Assembly: GCA_013822765.1 (NCBI GenBank)
Contig: PNKY01000017.1
Span: 36,078 to 100,077 of the forward strand
Reading direction: 5' to 3'
DNA: 64,000 bases
Source: Rhodospirillum sp.
GTDB taxonomy: Bacteria > Pseudomonadota > Alphaproteobacteria > Dongiales > Dongiaceae
Shown here: piece after piece, positions 39,267-48,270 of the stretch
How positions within the stretch are numbered: the stretch's first letter is position 1
Layout: every line of letters begins with the position of its first letter
Translations under genes and position numbers: made by a program
Notes under the pieces: generated by a model
Told to the model about the DNA's origin: nothing
What the model saw: only the letters and a program-made list of their open reading frames with translations
Database searches by the model: none

Positions 39267-40057
39267 GCGACCTCGACGCGCTCGAAAACCAGAGCATCTA
39301 CATCCTGCGCGAGGCCTTTAGCCGTCTGAAGCCGATCGCCATGCTATGGTCGCTGGGCAAGGATTCGAACGTGATGCTGTGGCTGGCGCGCAAGGCGTTC
39401 CTCGGCCACGTCCCCTTCCCGGTGGTGCATGTCGACACCGGCAAGAAGTTCCGCGAGATGTACGAGTTCCGCGACAGTTTCTCCAAGACGTGGAACCTGA
39501 ATCTCATCGTGCGCGATTGCCCGCCGGTCGAAGAGATCGACCCCAGCCTGCCGCCGGCAGCGCGCTCCGCCGCGCGCAAGACCATCGGCCTCAAGAACGT
39601 GCTGGAGGAGTTCAAGTTCAAGGGCGTCATCGCCGGCATCCGCCGCGACGAGCAGGCGACCCGCGCCAAGGAGCGGGTGTTCTCGCCGCGCGCCGAAAGC
39701 GGCGCCTGGAACTTCAAGGACCAGCCGCCGGAATTCTGGGACCACTTCAAGAGCGACCTGCCGGAAGGCGCGCACATGCGCATCCATCCGCTGCTGAGCT
39801 GGACCGAGCTCGACATCTGGCGCTACATCGCGCGCGAGCAGATCCCGATCGTCGACCTGTACTACTCGAAGAACGGCAGGCGCTATCGCTCGCTCGGCGA
39901 TCAGGACATCACGTCGCCGATCGAGTCCAACGCATCGAGCATCAGCGAGATCATCGTCGAGCTGTCCAACACCAGGACCTCGGAGCGGGCCGGCCGCGCG
40001 ATGGATCACGAGCGCGAGGACGCGTTCGAGCGCCTGCGCGCGCAAGGCTATATGTAG
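39263..40057 (+). CDS. cysD: Sulfate adenylyltransferase subunit 2
   Basis: 264 residues. The ATP-pyrophosphatase motif LWSLGKDSNVMLWL near residue 30 is followed by HVDTGKKFREMYEFRD, GIRRDEQATRAKER, HPLLSWTELDIWRYI and the ending DHEREDAFERLRAQGYM, the full CysD pattern. With CysN it makes APS from sulfate and ATP. Coupled to cysH by a 4-base overlap and 5 bases before cysNC. Confidence 0.96.
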   Translation: MSDLDALENQSIYILREAFSRLKPIAMLWSLGKDSNVMLWLARKAFLGHVPFPVVHVDTGKKFREMYEFRDSFSKTWNLNLIVRDCPPVEEIDPSLPPAARSAARKTIGLKNVLEEFKFKGVIAGIRRDEQATRAKERVFSPRAESGAWNFKDQPPEFWDHFKSDLPEGAHMRIHPLLSWTELDIWRYIAREQIPIVDLYYSKNGRRYRSLGDQDITSPIESNASSISEIIVELSNTRTSERAGRAMDHEREDAFERLRAQGYM

Positions 40058-40062
40058 GGATC

Positions 40063-41976
40063 ATGACCATGGACGGGACAGCACTCGCCCTCAAGCTGGC
40101 GGACGTCGCGGCGCCGGCCGCACTCACCGAACGATTCCCCTTCGCGATCGTCGGCCATGTCGACCACGGCAAGTCGAGCCTGATCGGCCGGCTGCTGCAC
40201 GACACCAACTCGCTGCCCGAGGGCAAGTTCGCGGAGCTGAAGGCTGCCTCCGACAAGCGCGGCGGCCAGTTCGAATGGTCGTTCCTGCTGGATGCACTGC
40301 AGGCCGAGCGCGATCAGGGCATCACCATCGATACCACGCAGATCTTTTTCCAGACCGCCAAGCGGCGCTACGTCATCATCGACGCGCCCGGCCACAAGGA
40401 GTTCCTGAAGAACGCCATTTCCGGCGTTGCCCAGGCACAGGCCGCGATCCTCGTCATTGACGCGGCCGAAGGCGTGCGCGAGCAGACCCGCCGCCATGCG
40501 CTGATCCTGCAGCTGCTGGGCTTGCGGCAGATCGCGGTCGCGGTGAACAAGGTCGATCTGATCGGCTTCGACCAGGCTCGCTTCGACGCCATTGCGCGCG
40601 AGATCACGGACTACCTGCGCCAGTTGAAGCTGTCGCCCACCAACATCGTGCCGGTGTCGGCGCGCCAGGGCGACAACATCGCGACCAAGTCGGACAAGAT
40701 GCCCTGGTATCAGGGTCCGACTGTGCTCGCGGCCCTCGACAGCTTCGCGTCGGCGCCGGTCGCGACTGACCAGCCGCTGCGCCTGCCGATCCAGGACGTG
40801 TTCAAGTTCGACGAGCGGCGCCTGGTGGTCGGCCGCATCGAGAGTGGCAGTCTCCGCGTCGGCGATCGCCTGGAGTTCGCACCGAGCTTCAAGCAGGCCA
40901 AGGTCGCCAGCATCGAGACTTGGAACGCGCCGACGCCCATCACCGCAGGCGCCGGCCAGTCGGTCGCCATCACGCTCGACGACGAGCTGTTCATCGAGCG
41001 CGGCCACGTCGCCGTGCACTCCGATCGCCGCCCGATCCTCGGCCACCGCGCCAGCCTGCGCATCTTCTGGCTGGACGCCCAGGCTCTGAAGGTCGGCGAC
41101 CGGTTGAAACTGAAGGTCGCAACCGCTCGTTATCCGATCGAAGTCGAGCAGATCTCCGCCGTCATCGACGTCGAGAAGCTGCAGCCGACCCAGGCCAGCG
41201 AGATCGGCCGCAACGCCATCGCCGAGATCACCGTGCGCAGCCGCGCCTTGATGGCGCTCGACCTTGCCGCTGACATGCAGCGCACCGGCCGTGGCGTCCT
41301 GCTGCGCGAGGGCGAAATCGTCGGCGGCGCCCTGGTGCTGAGCGCCGAGGCGAGCGACGTCGACAAGCGCTTGATCGGCCCCGACCACCTCGTGACGCGC
41401 GATGCGCGCGAGGCGGTCAACGGCCACCGCGGCGCGGTGTTGTGGCTGACCGGCCTCTCCGGCTCCGGCAAGTCCACCCTCTCCATGGGCCTCGAGCGCC
41501 TGTTGTTCCAGCGCGGCCGGCAAGCCTTCGTGCTCGACGGCGATCTGCTGCGCCAGGGCGTCACCAGCGATCTCGGCTTCTCCCCCAAGGACCGGGCGGA
41601 AAATATCCGCCGCTCGGCCGAAGTTGCGAAGCTGCTGGCCGATGCCGGCCAGGTGGTGATCGTGTCCCTGATCTCGCCGTACTCGGAGGACCGCAACCGC
41701 GCGCGCAAGATCATCGGCGAACGGTTCCACGAGATCTACGTCAAGGCCGACCTCGCAACCTGCGAGAGCCGCGACCCCAAGGGCCTCTACAAGGCCGCCC
41801 GCAGCGGCGCGATCAAGAATTTCACCGGCATCGACGCCCCCTACGAGGCGCCGGAAAAGCCGGAGTTGGTGATCGACACCACCGCCCAGCCGATGGAACG
41901 CAGCCTCGCCGCCCTCACCGCCTACGTGGAGCCGGCGATCGTCCTGCAGGCGGTCAAGGACGCCTGGGCGATCTAA
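40063..41976 (+). CDS. cysNC: Bifunctional sulfate adenylyltransferase subunit 1 / APS kinase
   Basis: 637 residues. The N-terminal GTPase has GHVDHGKSS, DAPGHKEF and NKVDL (G1, G3, G4) followed by two beta-barrel domains; it drives sulfate adenylation with CysD. From about residue 455 a second enzyme begins, with Walker A GLSGSGKST (about 463-471) and VLDGDLLRQG, the APS kinase that makes PAPS. Both PAPS and an APS reductase are therefore made, so PAPS probably serves sulfation rather than reduction. ATG 40063 has GGGA close upstream. Confidence 0.95.
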   Translation: MTMDGTALALKLADVAAPAALTERFPFAIVGHVDHGKSSLIGRLLHDTNSLPEGKFAELKAASDKRGGQFEWSFLLDALQAERDQGITIDTTQIFFQTAKRRYVIIDAPGHKEFLKNAISGVAQAQAAILVIDAAEGVREQTRRHALILQLLGLRQIAVAVNKVDLIGFDQARFDAIAREITDYLRQLKLSPTNIVPVSARQGDNIATKSDKMPWYQGPTVLAALDSFASAPVATDQPLRLPIQDVFKFDERRLVVGRIESGSLRVGDRLEFAPSFKQAKVASIETWNAPTPITAGAGQSVAITLDDELFIERGHVAVHSDRRPILGHRASLRIFWLDAQALKVGDRLKLKVATARYPIEVEQISAVIDVEKLQPTQASEIGRNAIAEITVRSRALMALDLAADMQRTGRGVLLREGEIVGGALVLSAEASDVDKRLIGPDHLVTRDAREAVNGHRGAVLWLTGLSGSGKSTLSMGLERLLFQRGRQAFVLDGDLLRQGVTSDLGFSPKDRAENIRRSAEVAKLLADAGQVVIVSLISPYSEDRNRARKIIGERFHEIYVKADLATCESRDPKGLYKAARSGAIKNFTGIDAPYEAPEKPELVIDTTAQPMERSLAALTAYVEPAIVLQAVKDAWAI

Positions 41977-42020
41977 GCGGCCTGTTACCGACCGTTACAA
42001 CCCTGCCATGACTTGAGCGC

Positions 42021-42050
42021 GCCGGCATGCTACCCATGCCGGCGCTGCTC
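42021..42050 (+). terminator. Terminator after the cys operon
   Basis: GCCGGCATG (42021-42029) and CATGCCGGC (42035-42043) form a perfect stem around CTACC, followed by GCTGCTCTTT with a weak T run. It lies 45 bases after the cysNC stop. Confidence 0.7.
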
Positions 42051-42085
42051 TTTCGGGGATTCCCAACGCTTATTGGCAGGATGTC

Positions 42086-42201
42086 ATGACCGACACGTCC
42101 ATCGTCGCCACCCTTGAAGCCGGCTTCTGGAAACATGGGCGCTGCTCGTTGTCGTCGTTGGCCTGTCCCTCGCCGGAACGCTTATCCGGTGTCCCAGGTG
42201 A
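42086..42201 (+). pseudogene. Possible frameshifted small membrane protein
   Basis: From ATG 42086 the frame reads MTDTSIVATLEAGFWKHG. In another frame the next bases read LETWALLVVVVGLSLAGTL, a clear transmembrane segment, ending at TGA 42199-42201. The junction suggests a frameshift in a small one-helix membrane protein gene. Reading is by eye and it may be chance. The rest of 41977-42312 holds only the cys terminator. Confidence 0.25.
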
Positions 42202-42312
42202 CCACCATACCAAGTAGCTCGATACCTGCATGCGGTTCGCGACTTACGGTAAAGAATTGTGAACGACCGCGGCCTTGTGGTGGCCGCCGGTAGCAGCAAT
42301 GAGGCGACCATC

Positions 42313-43602
42313 GTGTTCACTCCGTTCTTCCCCAAGCCCAAGACCTTCTTCCTTTCTGCGGTGCTTTGGACCGGGCTCTGTATGGCCTTTTGGTTCCTGT
42401 TCGGCCGCGACCTCGGCCAGAGCCTGAGCCTCGGGGGGCTGATCGGCTTCGGCTTTCCGGCCGGGCCGCTCGAGGGCGCCGACGAGGCCCAGACGGCTCT
42501 CGTCGCGGCGGCGCGGGAGACCGCGCTCGACGTCTGGCTCTATCAGTACATGATTTTCTGCGGCGCCGTCTTCGTCGCCCTGTGGGGCTGGCTCGCACCG
42601 CATCGATGGTTCCGCTGGTCGGTCCTCGCTTCCTCGGTGATCATCTTCATCACTTGGTTCCAGGTACAGCTCGACGTGATGATCAACAATTGGTTCGGCA
42701 CCTTCTACGACATGGTGCAGCAGGCGCTGAGCAAGCCGGGCGTGGTGTCGGCGGAGCGGTACTACGGCCAACTCGCGACCTTCGCCGGCATCGCGCTGGT
42801 CGCCATAACGGTCGCCGTCGTGACCCGCTTCCTGGTCAGCCACTACATCTTCCGCTGGCGCACGGCGATGAACGACTACTACGTCGCCAACTGGCCCAGG
42901 CTGCGCCACATCGAAGGCGCCTCGCAGCGCGTACAGGAAGACACAATGCGCTTCGCCTCGGTAATGGAGAGCCTCGGCGTCAGCATGATCGATTCGCTGA
43001 TGACGCTGATCGCCTTCCTGCCGATCCTCTGGGGCCTGTCGGCGCATGTTACGGAACTGCCGATCGTCGGCGCGATACCGCAGGCGCTGGTGTTCGTCGC
43101 TTTCCTCTGGGCGGCCTTCGGCACCACGATCCTGGCCGTTTCCGGCATCCGCCTGCCGGGCCTGGAGTTCCGCAACCAGCGCGTCGAGGCGGCCTATCGC
43201 AAGGAGTTGGTGCTGGGCGAAGACCATGCCGACCGCGCGCAGCCGCCGACGCTTGGGGTGCTGTTCGGCGAGGTACGGCGCAACTACTTCCGTCTCTACT
43301 TCAACTATCTCTACTTCAACGTCGTCCGCTACGGATATCTGCAGGCTGGCGTGTTGGTGCCCTACGTGGCGCTCGGCCCGAGCATTGTAGGCGCTACGAT
43401 AAGCCTCGGCGTCATGCAGCAGATCGTGCGCGCCTTCGGCCGCGTCGAGTCCTCGTTTCAATACCTGGTCCTGTCCTGGACGACCATCATCGAGCTGATC
43501 TCGATCTATAAGCGGCTGCGCGCCTTCGAGGCTACGCTGCATCACGAGCCGCTGTCCGAGATCGAGCGCGAGGTGATGCCGGCTCCCGTTAGCGACTTGT
43601 AG
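42313..43602 (+). CDS. SbmA/BacA-family peptide transporter
   Basis: 429 residues from GTG 42313, because the protein then begins FTPFFPKPKTFFLSAVLW, as SbmA does (FFPKPGTFFLSA), and GAGG lies 7 bases upstream; GTG 42259 would add 18 unrelated residues. Several membrane helices; conserved WFGTFYDMVQQAL, HYIFRWRTAMNDYYV, then GASQRVQEDTMRFA and a final cytoplasmic ELISIYKRLRAFE. SbmA/BacA uses the proton gradient to import proline-rich peptides and, in rhizobia, affects symbiosis and lipid A. No ATPase domain, so SbmA rather than ABCD type. Confidence 0.88.
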   Translation: MFTPFFPKPKTFFLSAVLWTGLCMAFWFLFGRDLGQSLSLGGLIGFGFPAGPLEGADEAQTALVAAARETALDVWLYQYMIFCGAVFVALWGWLAPHRWFRWSVLASSVIIFITWFQVQLDVMINNWFGTFYDMVQQALSKPGVVSAERYYGQLATFAGIALVAITVAVVTRFLVSHYIFRWRTAMNDYYVANWPRLRHIEGASQRVQEDTMRFASVMESLGVSMIDSLMTLIAFLPILWGLSAHVTELPIVGAIPQALVFVAFLWAAFGTTILAVSGIRLPGLEFRNQRVEAAYRKELVLGEDHADRAQPPTLGVLFGEVRRNYFRLYFNYLYFNVVRYGYLQAGVLVPYVALGPSIVGATISLGVMQQIVRAFGRVESSFQYLVLSWTTIIELISIYKRLRAFEATLHHEPLSEIEREVMPAPVSDL

Positions 43603-43824
43603 AACAGCGTGCAGTCGCGCCGGCGGCTCAGAGTGCCATTGTCAGCTTCGCCCATCCGCCGTCCGTCGCGCCCTATCATCGCCGCCGCCTCGCGATCAGG
43701 CCGGAGCTGAAGCAGGTCCAATCCATGAGCCTTGCACCCGCGGAATAGCAGCCTTCGGCCCATCCACTGGCGGCGGAACGGAGGGCGTTGCATACTCGGG
43801 CGGGACCGAGCATTTGGGGATTGC

Positions 43825-44685
43825 ATGAGCGACAAGGACATTCTCGACGCATTGCGCATGATCGCGGACAGCCTGGAGCGCATCGCGCCGCCGGCTGCGC
43901 GCAGCAACGATCTCGGCCGCGGCGATGCCTTCGTCTGGCAGCATGAGGGCGGCTGGCTGGACCCGGTCGCCACCGTCTCCCGGGTCCACATCAACCTGCT
44001 GCGGGGCATCGACCGGTCCAAGGACATCCTGCTCGACAACACCCGCCGCTTCGCCAAGGGCTTCCCCGCCAACAACGCGCTGCTGTGGGGCGCGCGCGGC
44101 ACCGGCAAGAGCTCGCTGGTGAAGGCGGTGCACGCCCAGGTGAACGAGGAGCTCACCGACAAGCTGGCGCTGATCGAGATCCACCGCGAGGACCTCACCA
44201 GCCTGCCCAAACTTCTGGGTATCCTGCGGCCGCAGCCGCGGCGCTGTATCCTGTTCTGCGACGACCTGTCGTTCGACGCGGCCGACGCCAGCTACAAATC
44301 GCTCAAGGCGGTGCTGGAGGGCGGGATCGAAGGGCGGCCTTCGAATGTTCTGTTCTATGCCACGTCCAACCGCCGCCACCTGATGCCGCGCGAGATGATC
44401 GACAACGAGCGCTCCACCGCGATCAATCCCTCCGAAGCCGTCGAGGAAAAGGTCTCCTTGAGCGACCGCTTCGGGCTGTGGATCGGTTTCCATAATTGCG
44501 ACCAGGAAACCTATTTCGCGATCGTGCAGGGTTATGTCGACGCCATCGGCATCAAGGTCGACCAGGCCCAGTTGCGCGCCGAGGCCAATGAATGGTCGGT
44601 GACGCGCGGCGCCCGCTCCGGCCGCGTCGCCTGGCAATTCATTCAGGACCTCGCCGGCCGCCTCGGCCACAAAATGGAACTCTGA
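43825..44685 (+). CDS. DUF815 AAA-type ATPase
   Basis: 286 residues. Walker A GARGTGKSS at 89-97, Walker B ILFCDDLSFD, then LPREMID-like MPREMIDNE and LSDRFGLWIGFH, the usual DUF815 order. The N-terminal 60 residues form the helical lead. GGGG precedes ATG 43825. The family is a cytoplasmic ATPase of unclear role. It is 5 bases before the CoA-binding gene. Positions 43603-43824 hold no gene. Confidence 0.88.
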   Translation: MSDKDILDALRMIADSLERIAPPAARSNDLGRGDAFVWQHEGGWLDPVATVSRVHINLLRGIDRSKDILLDNTRRFAKGFPANNALLWGARGTGKSSLVKAVHAQVNEELTDKLALIEIHREDLTSLPKLLGILRPQPRRCILFCDDLSFDAADASYKSLKAVLEGGIEGRPSNVLFYATSNRRHLMPREMIDNERSTAINPSEAVEEKVSLSDRFGLWIGFHNCDQETYFAIVQGYVDAIGIKVDQAQLRAEANEWSVTRGARSGRVAWQFIQDLAGRLGHKMEL

Positions 44686-44690
44686 ACGTC

Positions 44691-45137
44691 ATGACCACGC
44701 GCGCCAGCGATGCGCTCCTGCGCAAGATCCTGACCGAGACCAAGACCATCGCCCTGGTCGGCGCCAGCAACAAGCCGCACCGCGACAGCAACGGCGTGAT
44801 GCGCTTCCTGCAGTCGAAAGGCTACCGGGTCATCCCGATCAACCCCGGCCTCGCCGGCCAGATGCTCAACGGCGAGACGGTCTATGCCAGCCTGAAGGAT
44901 ATCCCGCAGGACAAGACCGGCCGCATCGAAATGGTCGACATCTTCCGCAACTCGGCCGATGCCGCCGCTCCGGCGCTCGAAGCGATCGAGATCGGCGCCA
45001 AATTCGTGTGGATGCAGCTCGATGTCGTCAACGAGCCGGCGGCCGAGAAGGTGCGCGCGGCCGGCCTCGAGATCGTCATGAACCACTGCCCCGCGATCGA
45101 GTATCCCCGCCTGATTGGCGGCAGCAAAGAGCATTAA
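44691..45137 (+). CDS. CoA-binding domain protein (YccU-like)
   Basis: 148 residues, a single Rossmann CoA-binding domain: TKTIALVGASNKPHRDSNGV, GYRVIPINPGLAGQ and the end MNHCPAIEYPRL. Similar in size and ending to E. coli YccU. Cytoplasmic, function not settled. It follows the DUF815 gene by 5 bases, likely as one transcript. Confidence 0.9.
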   Translation: MTTRASDALLRKILTETKTIALVGASNKPHRDSNGVMRFLQSKGYRVIPINPGLAGQMLNGETVYASLKDIPQDKTGRIEMVDIFRNSADAAAPALEAIEIGAKFVWMQLDVVNEPAAEKVRAAGLEIVMNHCPAIEYPRLIGGSKEH

Positions 45138-45212
45138 AAACAGAGTCCTATCCGTTTTTCTTGATCTTGAGCTGCAATTTGCTAAAGTGCTGCCTTAAGT
45201 CGGGACGCGGGG

Positions 45213-45476
45213 ATGACGATGGCCAGGGGATTACATTCCGTTCAAAGCGAGTCGAAGCCGACGGACGCGCAGCGTCATTGGCTGGAGCGCGGCGCCAAGC
45301 AACCGGGCGGCAAGCTGCCCTTGTTCGACGAATGGGGCCAGCGCGTGCACGAAGGCGTGGTCCGTAGCTGCATCGCCCACGGCTGGGCCGAGCCTTGGTT
45401 CACCAACCCTCTGAAGCCCGACTGGCTGGTGTGCAAGCTGACCGACGAAGGCCGGCACATCGTCGACCGAAACTAG
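45213..45476 (+). CDS. Conserved small hypothetical protein
   Basis: 87 residues. Contains LERGAKQPGGKLPLFDEWGQ and HGWAEPWFTNPLKPDWLVCK followed by LTDEGR, which looks like a short winged-helix-like fold. A GCGGGG run lies just upstream of the ATG. I have a sense of similar proteins in alphaproteobacteria but no function. The AT-rich leader (45138-45195) may carry its promoter. Confidence 0.65.
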   Translation: MTMARGLHSVQSESKPTDAQRHWLERGAKQPGGKLPLFDEWGQRVHEGVVRSCIAHGWAEPWFTNPLKPDWLVCKLTDEGRHIVDRN

Positions 45477-45512
45477 GTCGCTCCACTTCTTCGGACATTC
45501 AGACTCAATAGT

Positions 45513-45615
45513 CGTCATGGTCGTGCTTGGCACGACCATCCACGAGTTTGCTTGTCGCCAACTGACCATTGCCCTCGGAGACTCGTGGATGGTCGGACCA
45601 AGTCCGACCATGACG
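45513..45615. repeat. REP-like inverted repeat (35-bp arms)
   Basis: The left arm 45513-45547 (CGTCATGGTCGTGCTTGGCA...) and the right arm 45581-45615 are nearly perfect inverted copies separated by 33 bases. Each arm itself folds into a hairpin (TGGTCG...CGACCA). Alphaproteobacteria, Bradyrhizobium in particular, contain many intergenic elements built on a GTCATGGCCGGGCTT-type palindrome, and this looks like one. It lies between two convergent genes and may act as a terminator. Confidence 0.8.
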
Positions 45616-45641
45616 AATGAGGGCGTCCGATACGATAGAGC

Positions 45642-46532
45642 TTACGCCGTCGGGTTGCCGATGGTCGCGCGGTTGAACAGGCTGTTGCGTTCGGCCATCG
45701 CCTCGTCGCGGCCGGTCGGCAGGGCGGCGAGCGTGACCATCATCAGCGGCGAGAGCACGCCGCCGGGACTGGTCTGACCGAAGATCGCGCCGTCGCCGCT
45801 CATGCCGCCGGCGTTGCCGCGCGATGAGCGCACGTCGGCCCGCATGGTTTCGCCGGCGAACGACGCGCCTTCGAGATCGTCATAGGCCGCCATCTCGCTG
45901 ACCATGCGGCTCTCGAAGCGATCGTAGATCTCCTGCAGCGTGCGCTGCGATCCATCGGCGCGATAGAAGATCGACTTGTTGGCGGCCGCCGCCTTGGGGA
46001 ACAGATCGGCCGCGCCATGCTTCGCATCCTTCTCCATCGCGCCGAGAAAACTGGTCGCGCCCTTGAGGCCGAGGAAGTGTGCCAAGTAGAGATCGGTCGG
46101 TTGAACGTCGCGGTCGAGCTTCGCTTCCAGGCGCTGTTGATTGTCGGCGGCGTGCTCCGCCGCCATCGCCGCAGCAATCGCCGGATCGCGGCGCAGGTCG
46201 AGGATCTCCTTGCGCAGCGCCTGATCGGCCACGCGCAGCTTGCCGTCCTCGCCGAGCTTGATCTTGGACGCCATGTCGCCGAGACCGTGCTCCGCACCAT
46301 GCTTGCGCACGACCGAGAGCCAAGTCTGCTCGACGAACTGGTAGAGGCCGGCGGCGCTGGAGGCCTTGGACTTGGCGTCGGGATTGAAGCCACTTTCCTT
46401 GGCGGCCTGGGCCATCAGATAGGCGAAATCGACGCCGGTATTAGCGCTCGCCTCCTGGATGCCGTTGAGGACATCGGCGCGGATGTCGTATCCGCCCGCC
46501 TGGGCGCCCTGCCCGATCGAACTAGCGGCCAT
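45642..46532 (-). CDS. Lytic transglycosylase SLT-domain protein
   Basis: 296 residues from ATG 46532, with GGGAGG 5 bases upstream. An SLT-type muramidase domain occupies the first part: catalytic Glu46 in AAKESGFNP, then AAGLYQFVEQTWL and DLYLAHFLG further on. No signal peptide is visible, so export by another route is implied. The C-terminal 100 residues are Gly/Ser-rich and not recognised. It cleaves peptidoglycan glycan strands. No flagellar or secretion genes adjoin it. Confidence 0.85.
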   Translation of the reverse strand: MAASSIGQGAQAGGYDIRADVLNGIQEASANTGVDFAYLMAQAAKESGFNPDAKSKASSAAGLYQFVEQTWLSVVRKHGAEHGLGDMASKIKLGEDGKLRVADQALRKEILDLRRDPAIAAAMAAEHAADNQQRLEAKLDRDVQPTDLYLAHFLGLKGATSFLGAMEKDAKHGAADLFPKAAAANKSIFYRADGSQRTLQEIYDRFESRMVSEMAAYDDLEGASFAGETMRADVRSSRGNAGGMSGDGAIFGQTSPGGVLSPLMMVTLAALPTGRDEAMAERNSLFNRATIGNPTA

Positions 46533-46685
46533 ATCGGCCTCCCATGAGCGGCAGCCAAGCGCGACGACCCGGCAAATATTGCCGGTCGAAATGGCCCGTT
46601 CTGGGCCCGATGGCTGGGAAATCGGCCATCTTTGCGCCTTTCCGCTTTGATCCTGATGGGAATATTGCAAGGGCCGTGCCAGCCT

Positions 46686-47471
46686 TCAGGAACTGGCGCT
46701 GCTGTAATTCCGGATGGCCAGGTTCCACAGCCAGGTCGCGCCGCACAGGGCAAAGACCGCGAAGGCCAGGCCGCCCAGACCCCATTCCAGGCTGAGCCGC
46801 CCGGTGGCGGCCTGCGCCGGCACGTTGGTCACGAACGCCACCGGCAGCAGGAAGGTGAACAACAGCCGCGCCCACGGCGGATAGGCGGCGACCGGGAAGC
46901 TGCCCGCGGTCGAGTGCAGCCAGATCATGCTCGCCACCTCCTCGATGCGCGTGAACCAAAACGCCAGCGTCGAAAGGGCGAGGTAGAGGCTGTAGATGAT
47001 GACGATCGACGCGATCAGGAACAGCGCAAGCAGCGCCAGGTTCAGGGGCTCAATCGAGCCGGTCCGGTGCATGCCGATGCCGATGATGGCGAGGCCGGCT
47101 GCCAGCCCGAAGATGTCGAGCACCTGCAGATACCGGAAGGTGACCAGGAACTGCGACGGCACCGGCTTCACCAGCAGCACGTCGAACTCGCCGCGCTGGA
47201 CGTAGGTGGTGATCTTGCTGAGGCTGGGATAGAGCCAAACCTCCACCACGTAGTCGATGGTGGTCACGATGCCGATCAGCACCAGCACCTGATCGAAGCT
47301 CCAGCCGCCGACGCTCTCGACCTGCTGGAACATCGCCCACAGCAGCAGGAGGGTGGTGGCGGTCGACAACAGGTTGGCGATCACGCGGCCGACCGCGCCG
47401 GAGCGATATTCTAGCTGGACTTGCACGGTCGCACGAATGAACAGCACGATGAGCTTGAAATACCGCTTCAT
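46686..47471 (-). CDS. ABC-2 type transporter permease (DUF990 group)
   Basis: 261 residues with about six membrane helices. ATVQVQLEYRSGAVGRVIAN at the start and YVQRGEFDVLLVKPVPSQFLV in the first loop are characteristic of the paired ABC-2 permeases found with a single ATPase. It is 7 bases after the other permease gene. With that protein it forms the membrane part of an exporter; the substrate is unknown. Confidence 0.88.
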   Translation of the reverse strand: MKRYFKLIVLFIRATVQVQLEYRSGAVGRVIANLLSTATTLLLLWAMFQQVESVGGWSFDQVLVLIGIVTTIDYVVEVWLYPSLSKITTYVQRGEFDVLLVKPVPSQFLVTFRYLQVLDIFGLAAGLAIIGIGMHRTGSIEPLNLALLALFLIASIVIIYSLYLALSTLAFWFTRIEEVASMIWLHSTAGSFPVAAYPPWARLLFTFLLPVAFVTNVPAQAATGRLSLEWGLGGLAFAVFALCGATWLWNLAIRNYSSASS

Positions 47472-47478
47472 GCGGCCC

Positions 47479-48270
47479 TCACGCCCCTGCCGCCGAATAT
47501 TGCCTGAGGGACTTGCGCCATCCCCAGGCGAACAGTGCGCCGATCGAGACGATCCAGAACAGTTGGACGCCGAACCCGGCGAGCATTTCGGCGCCTTCGA
47601 TGCGCCCGATCATCACGCGCACCGGGAAATCGAGCACGTACGGAAACGGTGTCCACGCCAGCACGCGCTGCATGGTCTCGGGGAACAGCTCCACCGGAAT
47701 CACCACGCCGCCAAGCATGATGTAGAGCTGGTAGATCACCGTGTCGTAGCCGAGGGCGTTGTCGGACCAGAATGCGATCAGCCCGACCGTCATGTGGACG
47801 ATGAAGTTGATCACCCACGCCATCGCGAGGCCGAGCAGGAACGCCGGCAGATGCGCGAGCAGCGACCACGACCAGGCATCCGCGACGGTGAGGCCGACGG
47901 CGAGGATCGGTAGGATGATGGGCAGACGCGCCAGCAGTTCGCCCCAATGCTGGCTGGCGTAGTGCCAGATGGGATGCATCGGCTGCAGCAGATAAGGCGT
48001 CAGCTCGCCGTTCTTCACGCCGCGGTCCATCAGGTAGATGACCCAGGTCGGCGTCGATTGCCGCGCCAGGAACATGAACAGGAAATACTGTGCGAAGGTG
48101 GTCGCGTCGTAGCCGCCGATCGGCCCGCCTTCTGCCAGCTGCAGCCAGATCATCATCATGATCAGGGGCGCGAGGCCGGTGATCATCCACAGCACGCCCT
48201 GCGCGCGATATTGCAGCGAGATGCCGTAGTTCAACGCCAGCAGGGCGCGGATCGTGCGCCACCTCGTCAC
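47479..48270 (-). CDS. ABC-2 type transporter permease
   Basis: 263 residues from GTG 48270, which overlaps the ATPase stop in a GTGA junction. Six membrane helices; ALLALNYGISLQYRAQGVLW and DRGVKNGELTPYLLQPMHPI correspond to the paired permease of the same family. A much longer frame upstream overlaps the ATPase gene and is not used. Partner of the permease at 46686-47471. Confidence 0.88.
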   Translation of the reverse strand: MTRWRTIRALLALNYGISLQYRAQGVLWMITGLAPLIMMMIWLQLAEGGPIGGYDATTFAQYFLFMFLARQSTPTWVIYLMDRGVKNGELTPYLLQPMHPIWHYASQHWGELLARLPIILPILAVGLTVADAWSWSLLAHLPAFLLGLAMAWVINFIVHMTVGLIAFWSDNALGYDTVIYQLYIMLGGVVIPVELFPETMQRVLAWTPFPYVLDFPVRVMIGRIEGAEMLAGFGVQLFWIVSIGALFAWGWRKSLRQYSAAGA

